11,264 nucleotides of DNA from Vicinamibacteria bacterium (lineage in GTDB: Bacteria > Acidobacteriota > Vicinamibacteria > Vicinamibacterales > 2-12-FULL-66-21), in contig JAICSD010000103.1 of assembly GCA_025937075.1 (NCBI GenBank), positions 1 to 11,264 on the forward strand, given 5' to 3'. A program made the translations under genes and the position numbers. Each line of letters starts with the position of its first letter. Position 1 is the stretch's first letter. Shown piece after piece: positions 8,526 through 11,264 of the stretch. The notes beneath the pieces were generated by a model. It was given only the letters and a program-made list of their open reading frames with translations, made no database searches and was not told where the DNA came from.

Positions 8526-8598
8526 CCAACGACCAACTCGCAACTCCCGACTCCCAATTGTTTTCTCTTGGATTTTAGGGAATTGGGAATTGGGAGTT
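8526..8598. repeat. Heptanucleotide repeat array forming a hairpin
   Basis: Five 7-nt units run from 8526 to 8560: CCAACGA, CCAACTC, GCAACTC, CCGACTC, CCAATTG (consensus CCAACTC). On the other side AATTGGG AATTGGG AGTT (8581-8598) is the inverse form. Positions 8542-8559 pair with 8581-8598 over 18 positions with one G-U wobble and one mismatch, enclosing a 21-nt T-rich loop. This resembles the short tandemly repeated heptanucleotide repeats described in cyanobacteria and seen in other phyla. It may act as the 3' stem-loop of the mla transcript, but the right arm has no U-tract after it. Confidence 0.6.
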
Positions 8599-8646
8599 TG
8601 ACGCCCAGTGGCCGCCGATGGTAGAAACGAGCACGCCACGCGCTAT

Positions 8647-8662
8647 TATACTCTGGGGGGAG
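8647..8662 (+). promoter_or_regulatory. Candidate -10 box and ribosome-binding site of the secreted unknown protein
   Basis: TATACT at 8647-8652 (overlapping TATTAT at 8644-8649) is a good -10 match in otherwise GC-rich DNA. The Shine-Dalgarno-like GGGGGGAG at 8655-8662 follows, 6 nt before ATG 8669. If the -10 is real, the transcript would begin near 8659, inside the G-run and at the 5' edge of that site, which makes the pair somewhat contradictory. TATTAT as the -10 would leave slightly more leader. No -35 match was seen. Confidence 0.4.
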
Positions 8663-8668
8663 TACCTT

Positions 8669-9226
8669 ATGGCCATCGTTGTCACGAGGCAGTTCCGGGC
8701 TGCCGCATGCATCGTCGTCACCGCGCTTCTCGCTCCACTGTGGTCCGCCGCGGCGCAAGACGTCAAGTCGCCCGAGGTCGTCAAGCAGCTCACGCAGCTC
8801 CTCGACGAGCGAAAGCTCGATAGCATCGCCGCCCCAGATCCGCAGAACCCAGGGACCTACACCGCCGCTCTTTACTTTCCTGGCACGCAGCTCCTCGTCG
8901 TCTCGGCCAAGTACGCCGCGCCGCCGCTGATGAACGAGAAGATCGCCAAGAAGGAGTATCGGGACGTGTACATCGACCTGAGCTCCGCGTCGATTGCGGG
9001 CTCGAAGCTGTTCGTCATGGACACAGGGGCCGACGGCCTGAAAGCGAAACCCGGGGACGACCAGCCATTCGACTCGGTCGAGCGCGCGGGCACTCAGCTC
9101 GCGCTCGACGGCGACTGGAAGAAAGCGAAGATCAGCGAAGCGGACTACATGAAGACGTTCGGGGACGTCGACACGGCCTATACGCACGCGATCGAGCTGC
9201 TGATCAATCAGTTGAAAGGGTCGTAG
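8669..9226 (+). CDS. Secreted protein of unknown function
   Basis: A 185-residue protein with a clear Sec signal peptide: RQFR n-region, hydrophobic core about 11-24, and AAA-Q cleavage site after residue 29. The mature part has LLDERKLDSIAAPDP (44-58), YTAALYFPGTQLLVVSAKYA (64-83), YRDVYIDLSSAS (97-108), KLFVMDTGADGL (113-124) and a final helix AIELLINQLKGS. I do not recognise a named family. The alternation of beta-strand and helix suggests a compact alpha/beta domain, and no catalytic or metal motif stands out. A longer in-frame start at 8618 exists, but it would precede the candidate promoter and Shine-Dalgarno site and would push the signal peptide inward, so ATG 8669 is preferred. It stands alone between the repeat hairpin and the tRNA gene. 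Confidence 0.82.
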   Translation: MAIVVTRQFRAAACIVVTALLAPLWSAAAQDVKSPEVVKQLTQLLDERKLDSIAAPDPQNPGTYTAALYFPGTQLLVVSAKYAAPPLMNEKIAKKEYRDVYIDLSSASIAGSKLFVMDTGADGLKAKPGDDQPFDSVERAGTQLALDGDWKKAKISEADYMKTFGDVDTAYTHAIELLINQLKGS

Positions 9227-9230
9227 CGCA

Positions 9231-9260
9231 TTGCCCGCCTGCAGGCGGATGCGGTACACT
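9231..9260 (+). promoter_or_regulatory. Candidate promoter of tRNA-Val with palindrome in the spacer
   Basis: TTGCCC (9231-9236) and TACACT (9255-9260) are -35 and -10 candidates with an 18-nt spacer; the expected start near 9267 lies about 15 nt before the tRNA. The spacer holds most of a perfect 14-bp palindrome, CCGCCTGCAGGCGG (9235-9248), which could be an operator or a stem ending the upstream transcript 8 nt after its TAG. Confidence 0.5.
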
Positions 9261-9281
9261 GATCGTCTCTCCTTCGGAGTC

Positions 9282-9356
9282 GGGCGCTTGGCTCAGCGGT
9301 AGAGCATCGCCTTCACACGGCGGGGGTCAGTGGTTCGAATCCACTAGCGCCCACCA
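9282..9356 (+). tRNA. tRNA-Val (anticodon CAC)
   Basis: A complete cloverleaf can be drawn by hand. The acceptor stem GGGCGCT / AGCGCCC pairs perfectly (9282-9288 with 9346-9352). The D-arm is GCTC-AGCGGTA-GAGC (9291-9305). The anticodon stem TCGCC / GGCGG (9307-9311 with 9319-9323, one T-G pair) encloses the loop TTCACAC, giving anticodon CAC at 9314-9316, which reads the valine codon GTG. The T-arm is AGTGG-TTCGAAT-CCACT (9329-9345). The discriminator is A (9353) and CCA is encoded (9354-9356). The variable region is short (4 nt), as expected of a class I tRNA. Confidence 0.96.
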
Positions 9357-9658
9357 GTCTCCGCTCGGCTTCGCCGAGCTTCGGCTCGGCAAGCCCGCAT
9401 GTCGGCGTTGCCGAGCGTCGGCTCCGCAAGCCGAGCGGAGGCTGCCGCGCCGGAGCCGCGTAGCGGCGAAGGCGGGCTGGCTCGCCCTCAGCGCTCATAC
9501 CTCGGTCGCGTTGCCTGAGTAGAGTCTGCCGCGCAGATTTTGCAGCCCACCAACACCGCTACTCTGGCAATATCAGTCGCCCGTACCGAGAACAGGGCCA
9601 AAGATTGGCGTATTTCTCGGCGTATCTGTCAGGCCGGCGGTTTGCGTGGAACGTGGGC
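9357..9658. repeat. Gene-free stretch after tRNA-Val with two inverted-repeat structures
   Basis: I see no supported gene here. At 9359-9371 and 9428-9440 a perfect 13-bp inverted repeat (CTCCGCTCGGCTT / AAGCCGAGCGGAG) encloses 56 nt containing further GC-rich stems; its left arm also forms a local 7-bp hairpin (GCTCGGC-TTC-GCCGAGC, 9363-9379). At 9511-9522 and 9559-9570 a second inverted repeat (TTGCCTGAGTAG / CTACTCTGGCAA, 11 of 12 pairs) encloses a small stem TCTGC-CGC-GCAGA followed by TTTT (9525-9541), a weak terminator-like element. From about 9500 the DNA is visibly less GC-rich than the coding regions to either side. Confidence 0.6.
9525..9541 (+). terminator. Weak terminator-like stem-loop downstream of tRNA-Val
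   Basis: A 5-bp stem TCTGC / GCAGA with CGC loop is followed by TTTT (9538-9541). It is the only stem plus T-run seen after the tRNA, but it is short and 169 nt away from the tRNA 3' end, so the call is tentative. Confidence 0.25.
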
Positions 9659-9919
9659 ATGCCTGCCGAAAAGCGCTATGTCTACGTGATCAAGACCGTG
9701 ACGCCGCTGCCGGAGTTCTATGTCGGCGTAACGTCTGACGTGAGTGCGAGACTTCTGGACCACAACGATGGCCGTTGCCCGCATACGGCGTCGCGCCGTC
9801 CCTGGAAATTTCATGTGGCCATTGAGTTCCGAGATCAGGAGACGGCATTTCGGTTCGAGCGGTACCTGAAATCAGGATCTGGCCGAGCATTCGCGAAAAG
9901 GCATTTTGAGTCGCGTTGA
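9659..9919 (+). CDS. Small GIY-YIG domain protein (putative endonuclease)
   Basis: An 86-residue protein matching the stand-alone GIY-YIG (UvrC N-terminal/YhbQ-like) family, typically 80-100 residues. The two signature strands read YVYVIK (7-12) and FYVGVTSDVSARLLDH (20-35), variants of GIY and YIG. R31 is the conserved arginine on the following helix. HTASRRPWK (42-50), FRFERYLKSGSGRAFAKRHF (64-83) and E67, the probable metal-binding catalytic glutamate, complete the domain. The fold suggests a nuclease; the substrate of these solitary proteins is generally unknown. ATG 9659 is preferred because homologous proteins start just before the YVYV strand; the frame is open back to a TTG at 9605, but those 18 residues look unrelated. 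GC is about 57% over 9661-9900 by hand count, below the neighbours, which hints at separate acquisition. Confidence 0.85.
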   Translation: MPAEKRYVYVIKTVTPLPEFYVGVTSDVSARLLDHNDGRCPHTASRRPWKFHVAIEFRDQETAFRFERYLKSGSGRAFAKRHFESR

Positions 9920-10004
9920 AAAGTGCCAGTGCACGTACGCGGCTTACAGACCAGACGGGTGGGTCAGGGCGTCACCAATTACTCGACCGCTTCTTCAGCG
10001 CCTC
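9920..10004. other. Convergent intergenic gap with no clear terminator
   Basis: The GIY-YIG gene and the lyase gene converge across 85 bp. I see only a 4-bp stem around 9988-10000 and no T-run on either strand, so a shared bidirectional terminator is not supported by eye. Confidence 0.3.
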
Positions 10005-10859
10005 CTATCTCCTCTTCTCAGGCACGCGCCGCTGGCCGGAGCCGTCGTAGACGTGATCCTTCGGATCGATCTGGCGCATGGGGTGCTCGCGCTGGCGCTC
10101 TTCCTGCGCGTGCGCGGTGATGCCCGGGACGCGCGAGACGATGAACAGCGCGTTGGCGATCTCGGGCGGGATGCCGATGTCGCCGCAGACCGCCGCAATG
10201 GCGCCATCGATGTTCACCGGAACCCGGTGGTCTTCCGGCAGCTCGCTGGCGACGAGCTCCACCGCACGAATCATCTGGATGTGGCCGCCTTCGGCTTCGA
10301 GCTCGAGCGCCATCTGGAACAACCGCGCCGCGCGCGGATCGCGCGTGTGGAATCGATGACCGAAGCCAGGGATGGGCTCGCTGGCATCGAGGCATTTCTG
10401 GACGATTGTGCGCGCGGCATCCTTGTACGAGCTGCCGCGGCGTACCAGCTCCAGGCCTGTGTCGAGAAACTGCATGCAGCTCTCGATGTCGCCCCCGTGG
10501 AAGCGCCCGAATCCCAGCACGCCGGCAGCCACGCACGCGCGCAGCGGCGCGCCCGTGGTCGCCGTGTTCCGCGCGGCGAGCGTCGACGGCGGCGTCGCGC
10601 CGTGGTCGATGAACGACACGAGCATCGCCTCCATCAGGCTGCCGATCGCGGGCGAAGGGACCTCGCCCATCAGCAGGAGATAGATGGCTTCGCCGAACGT
10701 GAGGCGCCCCATCATCTCGTCGAGCGGGTAGCCGCGGACGAGAATCTTGTTCGGCTCGATACATGTCAGCGCAGTGCGCCACTTGCCATCCGTCGCGCCG
10801 CGCGGCAGCGGAGCCGCGACGGCGGCTACGGGTTGAACGGGTCGACGGGTCTTGGACAT
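10005..10859 (-). CDS. Citrate synthase family protein, probable citryl-CoA lyase
   Basis: A 284-residue protein, much shorter than canonical citrate synthase (about 370-430) and similar to the citryl-CoA lyase or ATP-citrate-lyase C-terminal type. All three catalytic residues of the fold are present: H121 (RFHGGDIE, equivalent to LHGGANE), H168 (PGFGHRFHTRDPRA, equivalent to GxGHRxxxxxDPR) and D218 (VNIDGAIAAV). RGYPLDEMMGRLTFGEAIYLLLMGEVP begins at 42, SFIDHGATPPS at 82 and TTGAPL at 101; these and the tail KDHVYDGSGQ are as in citryl-CoA lyases. The expected reaction is citryl-CoA cleavage to acetyl-CoA and oxaloacetate, or condensation in the reverse sense; sequence alone cannot decide. 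The ATG at 10857-10859 is 2 nt after the upp TAG, so the two genes are coupled. The stop is TAG at 10005-10007. Confidence 0.88.
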   Translation of the reverse strand: MSKTRRPVQPVAAVAAPLPRGATDGKWRTALTCIEPNKILVRGYPLDEMMGRLTFGEAIYLLLMGEVPSPAIGSLMEAMLVSFIDHGATPPSTLAARNTATTGAPLRACVAAGVLGFGRFHGGDIESCMQFLDTGLELVRRGSSYKDAARTIVQKCLDASEPIPGFGHRFHTRDPRAARLFQMALELEAEGGHIQMIRAVELVASELPEDHRVPVNIDGAIAAVCGDIGIPPEIANALFIVSRVPGITAHAQEERQREHPMRQIDPKDHVYDGSGQRRVPEKRR

Positions 10860-10861
10860 GG

Positions 10862-11264
10862 CTATACCGTCCCGTAGAGCCGATCGCCGAAGTCTCCCAA
10901 ACCGGGCACGATGAACTTGTGCGCGTTCAGCTCGCGATCGATCGCGGGCGTGTAGATCCGGACGCGCGGATGGCTCCGCTCGACCAGCGCCACGCCCTCC
11001 GGCGCGGCGACGATGCAGATCAGGCGCACGTCGCAAGCGCCGGCGCGTTTCAGCAGATCGAGCGCGGCAACGGCGCTCCCGCCGGTCGCGAGCATCGGAT
11101 CGATCATCAGCACCACGCTGTCCTCGAGCCCGCGTGGCAGCTTCGCATAGTACTGCGACGCCACGGCGGTGATCTCGTCGCGCTGCAGGCCGATATGGCC
11201 GACGCGGGCGCCTGGAATCAGCTCGAGGACCGCATCGAGCATGCCGAGGCCGGCGCGCAGCACC
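10862..11264 (-). CDS. upp: Uracil phosphoribosyltransferase (5' partial)
   Basis: The visible 133 residues are the C-terminal two thirds of a protein that is normally about 208 residues; the N terminus lies beyond the window edge, and the leading LRAGLGM is an internal motif, not a start. Upp converts uracil and PRPP to UMP and pyrophosphate in pyrimidine salvage in the cytoplasm. Visible landmarks, counted from the first full codon: RAGLGM (3-8); IGLQRDE (24-30); the PRPP-binding loop VLMIDPMLATGGSA (51-64); and the uracil-binding C terminus YTPAIDRELN (104-113), then FIVPGLGDFGDRLYGT (117-132). Every motif in view is intact. The TAG at 10862-10864 is 2 nt before the lyase ATG, indicating a bicistronic transcript. 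Confidence 0.95.
   Translation of the reverse strand, partial: VLRAGLGMLDAVLELIPGARVGHIGLQRDEITAVASQYYAKLPRGLEDSVVLMIDPMLATGGSAVAALDLLKRAGACDVRLICIVAAPEGVALVERSHPRVRIYTPAIDRELNAHKFIVPGLGDFGDRLYGTV

Noticed and set aside
8304..8639. Minus-strand frame containing an NSQFP-type peptide
   Set aside because: The peptide is a translation of the heptanucleotide repeat, not a protein-coding signal.
9313..9498. Minus-strand reading frame of 61 codons ending in a GASGFEPLTPAV-like peptide
   Set aside because: Its C-terminal part is the antisense of tRNA-Val; this peptide is a familiar spurious translation of tRNA T-arm sequence.
9906..10877. Plus-strand open frame of 323 codons
   Set aside because: It is antisense to the lyase gene, which has all catalytic motifs; the plus-strand translation is Arg/Ala-rich with no domain features.

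Overview
The window is GC-rich bacterial chromosome that most resembles an Acidobacteriota genome, probably of the Vicinamibacteria type. The strongest pointer is the secreted von Willebrand factor A protein at 1892-2803, which has the N-terminal and C-terminal sequence style of the 'VWFA-related Acidobacterial domain' family. High GC (about 70-78% in hand-counted coding lines), a short citrate-synthase-like lyase, and interspersed palindromic and heptanucleotide repeats fit that picture. The taxonomic call is an inference, because no rRNA is present.

Layout. On the plus strand: a 5'-truncated envelope protein with a periplasmic domain and a C-terminal beta-barrel (3-1805); the VWA protein (1892-2803); a 227-bp palindrome-rich gap; then a tightly packed cluster of uvrB (3031-5046), mlaE (5047-5820), mlaF (5820-6674), mlaD (6727-7767), a YtxH-like small membrane protein (7799-8095) and a one-helix membrane/coiled-coil protein (8092-8517). 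A gap with a heptanucleotide-repeat hairpin follows, then a secreted protein of unknown function (8669-9226), a tRNA-Val(CAC) gene (9282-9356), a 302-bp gene-free stretch with inverted repeats, and a small GIY-YIG domain protein (9659-9919) of lower GC. On the minus strand, facing the rest, are the 3' part of upp (10862-11264) and, 2 nt downstream, a citrate synthase/citryl-CoA lyase family gene (10005-10859).

How the genes work together. MlaE (permease), MlaF (ATPase) and MlaD (MCE-domain substrate-binding protein) form the inner-membrane core of a phospholipid transporter between inner and outer membrane, so the organism is diderm. The periplasmic carrier MlaC and the STAS protein MlaB are not in this cluster. 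Instead MlaD carries a C-terminal extension of five repeats spaced exactly 34 residues apart, and two small membrane proteins with long helical tails follow in the same probable operon. UvrB (nucleotide excision repair) heads the cluster and abuts mlaE with no gap. On the other strand, uracil salvage (upp) is coupled to a citryl-CoA-cleaving or citrate-synthase-like enzyme.

Most of the window is ordinary housekeeping sequence. The observations most worth checking are the exact 34-residue MlaD repeat array, the operon with no MlaC/MlaB but two helical membrane proteins, the heptanucleotide-repeat hairpin, the upp-lyase coupling, and the secreted protein of unknown function.
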